Of a stretch of 64,000 nt of DNA, positions 46,097-54,233 are shown piece after piece. The stretch is from JAPPHA01 sp965220985 (GTDB lineage: Bacteria; Pseudomonadota; Alphaproteobacteria; Rhodobacterales; Rhodobacteraceae): positions 868,001-932,000 of the forward strand of contig OZ244854.1 of NCBI GenBank assembly GCA_965220985.1, in the 5' to 3' direction. Each line of letters begins with the position of its first letter. The stretch's first letter is position 1. A program made the translations under genes and the position numbers. The notes below the pieces were generated by a model. That model saw nothing but the letters and a program-made list of their open reading frames with translations. It was not told where the DNA came from and did not search any database.

Positions 46097-47524
46097 TCAT
46101 GGCGGTTTTCCCTCAATGACATTCCTACCAATCTGGTAACAGTGCAGGGCGCAAGGAGCATAACGTATCAATACATCATCGACGGTAGTTTCGGCTGATT
46201 TGCTGCGTGTTATTGCACCAACTGGCACGGACCGGCGGAGGTTCCTTTTCGCGAAATCAATCAACCCTTTCATTTCGCGCGGGTTGTTGACGTAGCGATC
46301 AGACCACTTGATCTCATAGGCCCAAGCCGGCCGTAGCGTTGCGGGGTTGACGTACACTAGGTCGACTTCTCGGTCCTGGCGGCCCGATTTCCAGCGGGCA
46401 TAGTGGATATTGTTCAATTGGTTGGAATGAAACCACTGGCTGAATATGGCAGTCTCAGCCATGTTCCCGATCGCTTCGTCATTTTCGGCAAGAGGACCGA
46501 ACAATGCCGCCCTCATCGACGGGTTCGTCAGATAGGCCTTGAATTGCCGCATTCGTTGGAATGTTCGGCCAGAATCGTCCACCCGGCGAACACGGACAAT
46601 CAAGAACGCCGCCTCAAGATACTCAAGGTAACGCGTGATAGTATTCTTTGCGACACCCGAACTTGACGCAAGTCCGTCAAGGCTAATCTCTTGGCCAGAG
46701 CGGTAGGCAATCGTCGTGAAGAGACGATTTAACTCCTGAACGTCCTGAATGCCATACAAGCTTGGCAAGTCGCGCAGAAGCACCTTGTCGACAATGTCTC
46801 GCCCGAGGAAACGATTGATATCTTGGCGTATCCGTGGGTTTAAGACAGCTTCGGGATATCCGCCAAAGTTCAGGTAATTGATGAACTCGATGTTGAGTGT
46901 CTTAATGCTGGTCGTACGGTATCGACGGTTCTTCCTTGGACGGATAAGCTTGTCTTCCAGCTCACGAAAACTGAGGAACTCAGCAAAAGTCAGAGGCGGC
47001 AGCATGAAATCGGTAAAGCGTCCTGCGCCAGATTCATGACTTTTGAGGCGCAATGCTGCAGCAGCTGACCCCGATGCGATGAAGCGGGTGTTGGGAAATT
47101 TGTCAGTCAGCACCTTGAGGTGAACTTGCCACTCTTCCAGATATTGAATCTCGTCAAAAATGATAATCCGACGATCTGTAGGCGCATGTTTGGTTATCTG
47201 TTCAAATAGGTCAATCAGCCGTTGTAGCGGCATGCCGCTGTAGAGCGGTGTGTCTACCGACGCAAAGAGGATGTTCTTCGCTGGGAACCCCTCCTTTAGT
47301 GCGTGCTGGACCAACTGTTCCAGCATTACAGTCTTGCCGACCCGTCTTGGCCCCATCAAGATCAGTGCACGGCGAACCTCCCAATTCAGGGCAAGCTCCT
47401 TGAATCGTCCGAAGTATGCCCTTGTATGGACAAAACCCGAGGCAGTAGTACTGCCGAGATCGAACCACCATGGGTTGTCGCGCTCCAGGCTGCGCAGAAT
47501 GTCCTTCTCAGCGATCTCAAGCAT
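46097..47524 (-). CDS. AAA ATPase with DUF4143 and PD-(D/E)xK-like C-terminus
   Basis: This 475-residue protein has the architecture of the archaeal-type AAA-14/DUF4143 family: Walker A GPRRVGKT (about 57-64), Walker B IIIFDEIQYL, a winged-helix segment SLDGLASSSGVAKNTITRYLEYLE and a C-terminal DUF4143 domain containing REVDLVYV and YEIKWSD, a nuclease-like D...ExK. Such proteins are common in mobile and defence regions but their role is unknown. ATG at 47524 is chosen because AAGG precedes it; a GTG at 47530 also exists. It runs opposite to the restriction operon and closes the island. Confidence 0.82.
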   Translation of the reverse strand: MLEIAEKDILRSLERDNPWWFDLGSTTASGFVHTRAYFGRFKELALNWEVRRALILMGPRRVGKTVMLEQLVQHALKEGFPAKNILFASVDTPLYSGMPLQRLIDLFEQITKHAPTDRRIIIFDEIQYLEEWQVHLKVLTDKFPNTRFIASGSAAAALRLKSHESGAGRFTDFMLPPLTFAEFLSFRELEDKLIRPRKNRRYRTTSIKTLNIEFINYLNFGGYPEAVLNPRIRQDINRFLGRDIVDKVLLRDLPSLYGIQDVQELNRLFTTIAYRSGQEISLDGLASSSGVAKNTITRYLEYLEAAFLIVRVRRVDDSGRTFQRMRQFKAYLTNPSMRAALFGPLAENDEAIGNMAETAIFSQWFHSNQLNNIHYARWKSGRQDREVDLVYVNPATLRPAWAYEIKWSDRYVNNPREMKGLIDFAKRNLRRSVPVGAITRSKSAETTVDDVLIRYAPCALHCYQIGRNVIEGKPP

Positions 47525-47543
47525 GAACACTACCTTCGTCGAG

Positions 47544-47572
47544 ATAGTATCATCTAATTGACACTAAATCAA
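47544..47572 (-). promoter_or_regulatory. promoter of the AAA/DUF4143 gene (TTGATT-N17-TACTAT)
   Basis: On the minus strand TTGATT (47572-47567) and TACTAT (47549-47544) are 17 bases apart, placing the transcript start roughly 12 bases before the ATG at 47524. The region is strongly AT-rich compared with flanking DNA. Confidence 0.5.
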
Positions 47573-47832
47573 CATGTTGCATAAAACCATGTTTTAGCAA
47601 TAATTTTTACGTCACAATAGTGATGTCTATGTCACTCGGAGCGTTTTGAACCCGCCAATTTCGCCCGGATTCGCCTCAGTGCAACCGTCTTGAACGAGAT
47701 CGGTCAAAACACAGGCCAGAGGGTGCCCTCCGGTTGATCAACACGACTCTCTCCTGCCTGTTGACCCTTGCGGTACGAGATCATCGATCATGAAACCGCT
47801 TGCAAGATTTTTGCGGAAAGATTGAAATTGAC
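47573..47832. other. island boundary region, no gene
   Basis: AT-rich DNA gives way to high GC near 47640. It contains a small inverted repeat TCAC-AATA-GTGA near 47612. No tRNA or attachment site was recognised. The boundary of the acquired island is probably here. Confidence 0.35.
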
Positions 47833-49035
47833 TCAGCCCACGACGTTGTGTTCCGGCCCATACGGAAACCAGGTGATGTTCTCGTTGCCGTCTTCGGTGA
47901 TGACGAGGATGTTGTGCTCGCGATACCCGCCAGCGCCAGGCTGACCTTCGGGAATGGTCAGCATGGGTTCCATCGAAATCACCATGCCGGGTTCCAGAAC
48001 CGTGTCGATGTCCTCGCGCAATTCAAGCCCGGCCTCGCGCCCGTAATAGTGACCGAGCACGCCAAAGGAGTGTCCGTAGCCAAAGGTCCGGTATTGCAGC
48101 AGGTCGCGTTCGGCAAAGAAGTCGTTGATCCTGTGCGTGACATCGGCACAGGAAATGCCCGGCTTCAATAGACTCATCCCGTATTCGTGGGCAGCGACAT
48201 TGGCTTCCCAGATCTTGAGGCTTGCGTCGTCCACCTTCTCCACGAACAAGGTGCGTTCGAGCGCGGTGTAGTAGCCCGAAATCATCGGAAACGTGTTGAG
48301 ACTCAGTATGTCGCCTCGTTCCAGCACGCGGCCTGTGACCGGGTTGTGGGCGCCGTCGGTGTTGATCCCCGACTGAAACCAGACCCAAGTGTCGCGGTAT
48401 TCGGCGTCAGGAAAACGATTCGCGATTTCCAGTTCCATCGCATCACGACCCGCCATGGCCACGTCGATCTCGCGCACGCCGGCCTTGATCGCGTCGCGCA
48501 CGGCATAACCACCAACGTCGGCAGTTGCCGCCCCGGCGCGGATCAGTTCGATCTCCGCAGGCGATTTGTGAAACCGCTGGGTCATCGTCGCGGGTGCAAT
48601 GTCGACCTTTTTCGCAGGAGCAAGGAACTCGTCGAACAAGGCCATCTGGGCGATCGTCAGATGATCGCCTTCGAATCCGATCGCCTTGCCGGTCCCGGTC
48701 ACCGACCGTATCGCCCTCCAATAGTTGTTTCGCTGCCAGTCGGTATAGGTGATGTTGTCGCCGTAGCAGCGTCGCCAGGGCTGAGCTGCATCGATCCCGG
48801 CGCTGAACGTCACCGTGTCGGTCTCCGTGACGACCAGAGCGTAAGGCCGCCCGAATGCGCAGTACAGAAACCCGGAATAGTAGGCCACGTTGTGCATCGA
48901 GGTCAGAACGCAGGCGTCGACGCCGCTGTCCGCCATGATCTGCCGCAAGCCGGCGAGACGCGCCTCGTATTCGGCATCGGCAAAAGCCAGGCACTTTTCA
49001 CCCTGGTGAAACCGGTAATGCTGTACACGCTCCAT
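47833..49035 (-). CDS. creatinase (creatine amidinohydrolase), M24 'pita-bread' fold
   Basis: This 400-residue protein matches Pseudomonas creatinase along its length: FGRPYALVVTE (61-71), ITYTDWQRNNYW, TWVWFQSGINTDGAHNPVT (216-234, with the active-site His at 230), GYYTALERTLF (254-264, Glu 260) and FGYGHSFGVLGHYYGREAGL. It hydrolyses creatine to sarcosine and urea in the cytoplasm. The size is the usual 400-410 residues. It is divergent from a ureohydrolase gene across about 300 bases, and a Pot-type importer follows, suggesting a locus for guanidino compounds. Other M24 enzymes such as DddP or Xaa-Pro peptidase are much less similar. Confidence 0.9.
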   Translation of the reverse strand: MERVQHYRFHQGEKCLAFADAEYEARLAGLRQIMADSGVDACVLTSMHNVAYYSGFLYCAFGRPYALVVTETDTVTFSAGIDAAQPWRRCYGDNITYTDWQRNNYWRAIRSVTGTGKAIGFEGDHLTIAQMALFDEFLAPAKKVDIAPATMTQRFHKSPAEIELIRAGAATADVGGYAVRDAIKAGVREIDVAMAGRDAMELEIANRFPDAEYRDTWVWFQSGINTDGAHNPVTGRVLERGDILSLNTFPMISGYYTALERTLFVEKVDDASLKIWEANVAAHEYGMSLLKPGISCADVTHRINDFFAERDLLQYRTFGYGHSFGVLGHYYGREAGLELREDIDTVLEPGMVISMEPMLTIPEGQPGAGGYREHNILVITEDGNENITWFPYGPEHNVVG

Positions 49036-49343
49036 CTCGTGTCTCCTTCGTTGGGGATGCCGCTCGCCTCTCGGCCTGACAAGTCAGCCAAGAGGATGAC
49101 GACAAACCGAAACCACGGCGTTCAGGCAGGTGCCAGCAATCCGTGCAATCCGCGTTGGCAACGCCACCGCTGTCACTGCCGGTTGGCCTTGTAGTGTTTG
49201 CTGGGGATCGATCAAGCAATGTTCTCGGACAGGCTTGAATTTCCCGTTCCCGCCCCCGCGAATCTTGATGTCGTTCTTGCATGCCTCTCGGTTTTTCGGC
49301 TTCATGGCGGGATTGCCACCATCGCCGCAGGGAGCCACACGAG
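49036..49343. other. divergent promoter region between creatinase and ureohydrolase
   Basis: About 308 bases holding the promoters of two divergent genes. No regulator gene and no clear operator were identified. The ureohydrolase ATG at 49344 is preceded by GCAGGGAG-type sequence. Confidence 0.4.
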
Positions 49344-50297
49344 ATGCAAGATCACGGATACGAGACCGGACGCCTGAATCTGCCGTTTGTGGGCATCTGC
49401 ACCTTCGGCAAGTACCCCTACGTGGAGAATCTGGACGAGCTTCAGGCCGACGTTGCCATCCTGGGCGCCCCCTTCGACATGGGCACGCAATGGCGAAGCG
49501 GCGCGCGCATGGGACCGCGCGGCATTCGCGAGGCTTCGACCCTTTTCGCCTTCGGTCACGCTGGCGCCTATGACTTCGAGGATGACGTGGTCTATCTCGA
49601 CCCGGCCAAGACCCGCATTGTCGATGTCGGTGACGCCGACATCGTTCACACGGACACACTGCAGAGCCATCGCAACATCGAACATGCGGTGCGCCGGATC
49701 CGGGCGGCCGGCGCCTTGCCGGTCACCCTCGGCGGCGATCATTCGATCAACATCCCGTGCATCAATGCGTTTGACGACACCGAAGCCCTGCACGTGGTGC
49801 AGATCGACGCGCATCTCGACTTCGTCGACGAGCGCCATGGCGTGCGGTACGGGCACGGAAACCCGATGCGTCGGGCACTCGAGAAACCCTACGTGACGGG
49901 GCTGACCCAGATTGGCATCCGCAACGTCTCGTCGACGGCGCGGGACGGATACAAGGACGCGCTGGCCATGGGATCCGACATCCGGTCCGTGCGCCATGTC
50001 CGTCGCATGGGCACGGCGGCCATGCTCGAGCGGATCCCGGCAGGTCGCCCCTATTACGTCACGATCGACATCGACGCTTTCGACCCCTCCATCGCTCCGG
50101 GAACAGGGACGCCGAGCCACGGCGGATTTCTGTACTACGAGGCTCTTGAACTGCTCGACGGGCTGACCAAGCGCGGCCGGATCATCGGGGTCGATCTGGT
50201 GGAGGTTGCTCCGGATTACGACCCAACCGGATCGACGTCGGTTCTCGCAGCGCAGCTCGTGATGAACTTTATCGGGCGCATCTTGCACAATCGATAG
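49344..50297 (+). CDS. ureohydrolase, agmatinase/guanidino-acid hydrolase family
   Basis: A 317-residue binuclear metallohydrolase with all ligands: GGDHS (130-134, H133), DAHLD (155-159) and DIDAFDP (242-248), followed by the substrate loop SIAPGTGTPSHGG, which is canonical here unlike in the enzyme at 2.7 kb. It releases urea from agmatine or another guanidino acid. Its neighbourhood (creatinase, Pot importer) points towards guanidinoacetate, guanidinobutyrate or a related compound. The ATG at 49344 is chosen by homology (MQDHGYETG) over an upstream in-frame start at 49281 with no conservation. Confidence 0.88.
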   Translation: MQDHGYETGRLNLPFVGICTFGKYPYVENLDELQADVAILGAPFDMGTQWRSGARMGPRGIREASTLFAFGHAGAYDFEDDVVYLDPAKTRIVDVGDADIVHTDTLQSHRNIEHAVRRIRAAGALPVTLGGDHSINIPCINAFDDTEALHVVQIDAHLDFVDERHGVRYGHGNPMRRALEKPYVTGLTQIGIRNVSSTARDGYKDALAMGSDIRSVRHVRRMGTAAMLERIPAGRPYYVTIDIDAFDPSIAPGTGTPSHGGFLYYEALELLDGLTKRGRIIGVDLVEVAPDYDPTGSTSVLAAQLVMNFIGRILHNR

Positions 50298-50323
50298 GCA
50301 TTTTGTACGAAATCGCGTCGCGA

Positions 50324-50568
50324 GGCTTGAAATTCTTCATCGTCTTGTTCACCATTAAGGGTGGGTGCTGAAGATTATTCATGTTCCTGCTCAAAAGACC
50401 GAGCGGGCGCTGGAAGTTCTTCATGGTCCTGCTCAACAGATCAAACGGTCTCGGAATTATTCATGTTCCTGCTCAAAAGACCGATCGGCACTGGAGTTCT
50501 TCATGTTCCTGCTGAGCAGGCCAATCGGCCCTGGAATTATTTATCTTCCTGCTCAAAAGACCAGTTTG
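50324..50568. repeat. tandem array of about 40-bp repeats (5 clear units plus one degenerate)
   Basis: Units begin at 50367, 50407, 50449, 50489 and 50529; four are 40 bp and one is 42 bp. A shared core is TTCATGTTCCTGCTCAAAAG followed by ACCGATCGG and (C/G)CTGGAATTA. A more diverged sixth unit precedes them (about 50324-50366). Because 40 is not a multiple of three, the reading frame rotates between units, so the array is not a protein repeat. It lies between the ureohydrolase and the PotA-like gene, about 100 bases before the latter's start. It could bind a regulator in phase (about four helical turns per unit), form RNA structure, or be a minisatellite. Confidence 0.85.
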
Positions 50569-50664
50569 TCGCCTGGACATCGGAGAAGAATAGAGGAACA
50601 GAGACGGATTCAAGCTGAATTATTGGAACGGTATATCGATGTCACTTGATGGGAAAAAACGCCG

Positions 50665-51750
50665 ATGAGCACTGAGCCTGATTTTGTGGTCTTCGACAGG
50701 GTTCAGAAGAGCTACGACGGCGAGACGCTCGTCGTGAAGGACCTCAACCTTTCGATGCCCAAGGGCGAGTTCCTGACGATGCTGGGACCGTCCGGATCCG
50801 GCAAGACGACCTGCCTGATGATGCTGGCGGGGTTCGAAACCGCCACCCACGGCGAGATTCGCCTCGGCGGTCGCGAGATCAACAACATCCCGCCGCACCT
50901 TCGCGGGATTGGCATGGTGTTCCAGAACTATGCGCTGTTTCCGCATCTGACGGTTAACGAAAACCTGAGCTTTCCGCTGGAAGTCCGCAAGCTGCCTAAA
51001 TCCGAGCGCGAGGAGAAGGTCGGCCGCGCGCTCGACATGGTCCAGATGGCAGGCTTCGGCAACAGGCGCCCCGCGCAACTCTCCGGCGGTCAGCAGCAGC
51101 GCATCGCACTCGCCCGCGCCCTGGTGTTCGATCCCGAGCTGGTCCTGATGGACGAACCGCTCGGCGCGCTCGACAAGCAGCTGCGCGAGCACATGCAGTA
51201 CGAGATCAAGCACCTGCACGAGAACCTCGGCATCACCGTGGTCTACGTGACGCACGACCAGTCGGAAGCCCTGACGATGTCTGACCGGGTGGCGGTGTTC
51301 AACGACGGCGTCATCCAGCAGCTCGCGCCGCCCGACACGCTCTACGAGGCCCCGCAGAACTCCTTCGTCGCGCAGTTCATCGGCGAGAACAACAAGCTCT
51401 CAGCCAGGATCACGGCAGTCGACGGCGACGAGGTGCAGGTCAAGCTGCCCGACGGCGAATCCTGCAAGGCGCTGTCCGTCAATTGCGGCGACGTGGGCAG
51501 CGAAACCATGCTCTCCATCCGACCCGAGCGTGTCATGATCGGCACGTCCGACGGGCCGAATTCAACCGACGGAAAGGTCGAGGAGATCATCTATCTTGGC
51601 GATCACATTCGTTGCCGTCTCAACGTGCACGGCAACGAGGACTTCATCGTCAAGATTCCGAACTCGAACAACCATGCGAGTCTGCAGGTTGGCGAGACGA
51701 CCAAGGTCACCTGGCACACCAAGGATGCCCGGGCCTTGGATCCAATTTGA
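50665..51750 (+). CDS. polyamine-type ABC transporter ATPase (PotA-like)
   Basis: A 361-residue ATPase of the PotA/opine class: Walker A GPSGSGKTT (about 39-47), signature LSGGQQQRIALARALVF, Walker B LVLMDEPLGALDK, and a C-terminal TOBE domain (IRPERVMIG). First gene of a four-gene importer operon with the binding protein and two permeases. Substrates of this class include putrescine, spermidine and other cationic amines; proximity to creatinase and ureohydrolase suggests a guanidino compound. The tandem repeat array lies just upstream of it. Confidence 0.9.
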   Translation: MSTEPDFVVFDRVQKSYDGETLVVKDLNLSMPKGEFLTMLGPSGSGKTTCLMMLAGFETATHGEIRLGGREINNIPPHLRGIGMVFQNYALFPHLTVNENLSFPLEVRKLPKSEREEKVGRALDMVQMAGFGNRRPAQLSGGQQQRIALARALVFDPELVLMDEPLGALDKQLREHMQYEIKHLHENLGITVVYVTHDQSEALTMSDRVAVFNDGVIQQLAPPDTLYEAPQNSFVAQFIGENNKLSARITAVDGDEVQVKLPDGESCKALSVNCGDVGSETMLSIRPERVMIGTSDGPNSTDGKVEEIIYLGDHIRCRLNVHGNEDFIVKIPNSNNHASLQVGETTKVTWHTKDARALDPI

Positions 51751-51778
51751 CAACGTGTTCCAAACAGGGAGAAAACTG

Positions 51779-52849
51779 ATGAAACACACATTGATCGCGT
51801 CCGCAGCAATTGTTGCCGTCGCCGGTTCAGCCATGGCGGCCGACTTGACGGTCATGAGCTGGGGCGGCGCCTACGGCAAATCGCAGGTCGAGGCCTACAA
51901 CAAGCCCTTCGCCGCCATGACCGGCAAGGAAATCGTCATGGTCGATGCCGACAACCCCGCACCTCCGATCAAGGCACAAGTGGAAGCCGGAAACGTGACG
52001 ATCGACGTGGCCGATGTCGAATACTCCGACGCAATCCGGCTTTGCGACGAAGGTCTCCTGGAAGAGATCGACACATCCATCCTCCCGGCCGCTCCGGACG
52101 GAACGCCGGCAGAAGACGACTTCATTGGGGGCGCTCTGACCGACTGTGCCGTGGGCAACATCGTCTGGTCCACCGTGTTCGCATACAACACAGACAACGT
52201 CGAAGGTGAGCCCACGACGATGGCTGACTTCTTCGATCTCGAAAAGTTCCCCGGGAAACGCGGCCTGCGCAAGGGCGCGAAGGCCAACCTGGAGATGGCG
52301 CTGATCGCTGACGGTGTGCCGGCTGACGAGGTTTATGGTCTCCTCGAGACCGACGAAGGCGTCGACCGCGCATTCGCGAAACTCGACACGATCAAGGACA
52401 GCGTCGTTTGGTGGGAAGCTGGCGCCCAGCCGCCGCAACTTCTCGCTGACGGCGAAGTTGCCATGTCGACCGCCTACAACGGCCGCATCTTCAATGCGTC
52501 TGTCGGCGAAGGGCAACCGTTCGCGATCGTTTGGGATGGGCAGATCCTCGACTTCGACCTGTTCGTGATCCCGAGAGGCGCTCCGAATGTTGAATTTGCG
52601 AAAGAGTACATCGCATTCGCAACCGACACGCAGCGACTGGCCGATCAGGCGAAGTGGATCTCCTATGGTCCCGCACGGCGGTCATCGGGCAGCCTTGTCG
52701 GGCTCTATCAGGACGGCGTGACCGAGATGGCACCACACATGCCGACCGCTGCAGCCAACCTTGAGAATGCTCTGGTGAACAACTTCGAGTTCTGGGCGGA
52801 CCGGGATGCCGAGTTGAACGAGCGCTTCAACGCTTGGCTCGCCAACTGA
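51779..52849 (+). CDS. polyamine/opine-type extracellular binding protein (PotD-like)
   Basis: This 356-residue protein starts with a signal peptide (MKHTLIASAAIVAVAGSAMA, cut before ADLTVMSWGG). The mature start TVMSWGGAYGKSQVEAY is typical of PotD/PotF-type proteins in family 1 of polyamine binding proteins. ATG at 51779 follows AGGGAGA and opens the signal peptide. It is the second gene of the importer and is followed by a GC-rich hairpin that likely reduces expression of the permeases relative to it. Confidence 0.9.
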   Translation: MKHTLIASAAIVAVAGSAMAADLTVMSWGGAYGKSQVEAYNKPFAAMTGKEIVMVDADNPAPPIKAQVEAGNVTIDVADVEYSDAIRLCDEGLLEEIDTSILPAAPDGTPAEDDFIGGALTDCAVGNIVWSTVFAYNTDNVEGEPTTMADFFDLEKFPGKRGLRKGAKANLEMALIADGVPADEVYGLLETDEGVDRAFAKLDTIKDSVVWWEAGAQPPQLLADGEVAMSTAYNGRIFNASVGEGQPFAIVWDGQILDFDLFVIPRGAPNVEFAKEYIAFATDTQRLADQAKWISYGPARRSSGSLVGLYQDGVTEMAPHMPTAAANLENALVNNFEFWADRDAELNERFNAWLAN

Positions 52850-52860
52850 CAATGATCATT

Positions 52861-52886
52861 GACGGCGGCCAATTGAGGCCGCCGTC
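52861..52886 (+). terminator. 10-bp-stem hairpin after PotD-like gene
   Basis: GACGGCGGCC (52861-52870) pairs perfectly with GGCCGCCGTC (52877-52886) over AATTGA; ATTTGTCTT follows. It sits between the binding protein and the permease, functioning as an attenuator or mRNA 3' stabiliser. Confidence 0.65.
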
Positions 52887-52915
52887 ATTTGTCTTCCGAC
52901 TGCGTTCAAATCCCC

Positions 52916-54229
52916 ATGGCAGAACTCAGCGCAAATCCGGCTGATGGCGCGACCTTGAACGCGGCGATCCAGACAGCAGACGGGCGTCCACTCAAGGCCG
53001 CACTCGCGGCGGCCGAGAGATCCGCGCGACGTCGGGCCTTCCTGCTGGTCGCACCACTTCTCGCCTTTGTCCTGATCACCTTCGTGCTGCCGGTCGGACA
53101 GATGCTTCTGCGATCCGTCTCCGACCCCCGCTTCATCGAGCATGTCGATCTCGGCACGGGCGAAGTGACGCCGGTGATGGTCGAACTGCGGGCGTGGTTC
53201 GATGCCAATCCTCCAGGCACCGAACCCGATGAAGCAGCCTATGCGGCGCTGGCTGCCGACCTCGTGCATCTTCGCGAGATCAAGGCGCAAGGCAATGTGG
53301 GAACACGGATCAATTACTTCCGCGCGGGCTCGCGGTCCATGTTCACCAGCGGAGCACGCAAGGCGCGGCGTCTGGAACCGCCCTACATGGATGCTGTCCT
53401 GGACATGGACGAGGATTGGGCCGACCCAGCCTTGTGGCAAGCCATGCGGGCCGCATCCAGCCGCTTCACGGGGGACTACTACCTCGCAGCAATCGACCGG
53501 GAAAGAAATGAATCGGGAGGCATCCAGCGAGTCGAAGACGAACGCGCGATCTACCTGCTTCTGTTCGAGCGAACGCTGATCCTGTCCGTCGTCATCACCG
53601 TCCTGACGCTGATCCTCGGCTACCCTGTCGCCTATCTTCTCGCGACATTGCCACTGCGCTACTCTAACATCTTGATGATCTTCGTCCTGTTGCCGTTCTG
53701 GACCTCGCTTCTCGTGCGCACGACATCGTGGATCGTGCTGTTGCAAAGCCAGGGCGTAGTCAATGATCTGGCAGTTTCAGTCGGGCTTTGGTCGGATGAA
53801 GGCCGCCTCCAGATGATTTACAACCAGACGGGCACGATCATCGCGATGACGCACATTCTTCTGCCATTCATGATCCTGCCGCTCTATTCGGTGATGAGGC
53901 CCATCGACCATTCGTACGTTCGCGCCGCCCGGTCACTGGGTGCGTCGAGCTGGATGGCCTTCCGTCGCATCTACCTGCCCCTGACGATCCCTGGCATCGC
54001 AGCAGGTGCGTTGCTCGTCTTCATCCTGGCTGTCGGATACTACATCACCCCCGCCTTGGTGGGTGGCTCGAGCGGGCAGCTGATTTCCAACCTGATCGCC
54101 TTCCACATGCAAAAATCGCTGAACTGGTCGCTCGCGGCCGCGCTCGCGGGCCTGCTTCTGGGCGGCATTCTCGTGCTCTACTGGCTTTATGACCGGCTGG
54201 TGGGCATCGACAATCTGAAGCTCGGATAA
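52916..54229 (+). CDS. ABC transporter permease (PotB-like) with large periplasmic insert
   Basis: A 437-residue inner-membrane permease, longer than the usual 280-300 because of a soluble insertion of about 150 residues between the first membrane helix (AFLLVAPLLAFVLITFVLPV region) and the second. The remaining helices and the EAA-type loop RAARSLGASSWMAFRRIYLP (about 345-365) are typical. ATG at 52916 (MAELSANPADG) is used; an upstream start would lie inside the hairpin. It pairs with the following permease. Confidence 0.88.
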   Translation: MAELSANPADGATLNAAIQTADGRPLKAALAAAERSARRRAFLLVAPLLAFVLITFVLPVGQMLLRSVSDPRFIEHVDLGTGEVTPVMVELRAWFDANPPGTEPDEAAYAALAADLVHLREIKAQGNVGTRINYFRAGSRSMFTSGARKARRLEPPYMDAVLDMDEDWADPALWQAMRAASSRFTGDYYLAAIDRERNESGGIQRVEDERAIYLLLFERTLILSVVITVLTLILGYPVAYLLATLPLRYSNILMIFVLLPFWTSLLVRTTSWIVLLQSQGVVNDLAVSVGLWSDEGRLQMIYNQTGTIIAMTHILLPFMILPLYSVMRPIDHSYVRAARSLGASSWMAFRRIYLPLTIPGIAAGALLVFILAVGYYITPALVGGSSGQLISNLIAFHMQKSLNWSLAAALAGLLLGGILVLYWLYDRLVGIDNLKLG

Positions 54230-54233
54230 CGCC

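Noticed and set aside
47525..47832. tRNA or attachment site at the island border
   Set aside because: No cloverleaf-capable sequence or matching direct repeat was recognised by eye.
47833..49035. DMSP lyase DddP or Xaa-Pro aminopeptidase
   Set aside because: Same M24 fold, but the FGRPYALVVTE, GINTDGAHNPVT and FGYGHSFG blocks match creatinase far better.
50324..50568. CRISPR array
   Set aside because: Units are directly adjacent and diverge along their length; there are no unique spacers and no cas genes.
50361..50649. Open frames of 85-94 codons across the tandem repeats
   Set aside because: The 40-bp period rotates the reading frame, both overlapping frames are equally open, and the products look like repeat translation artefacts.
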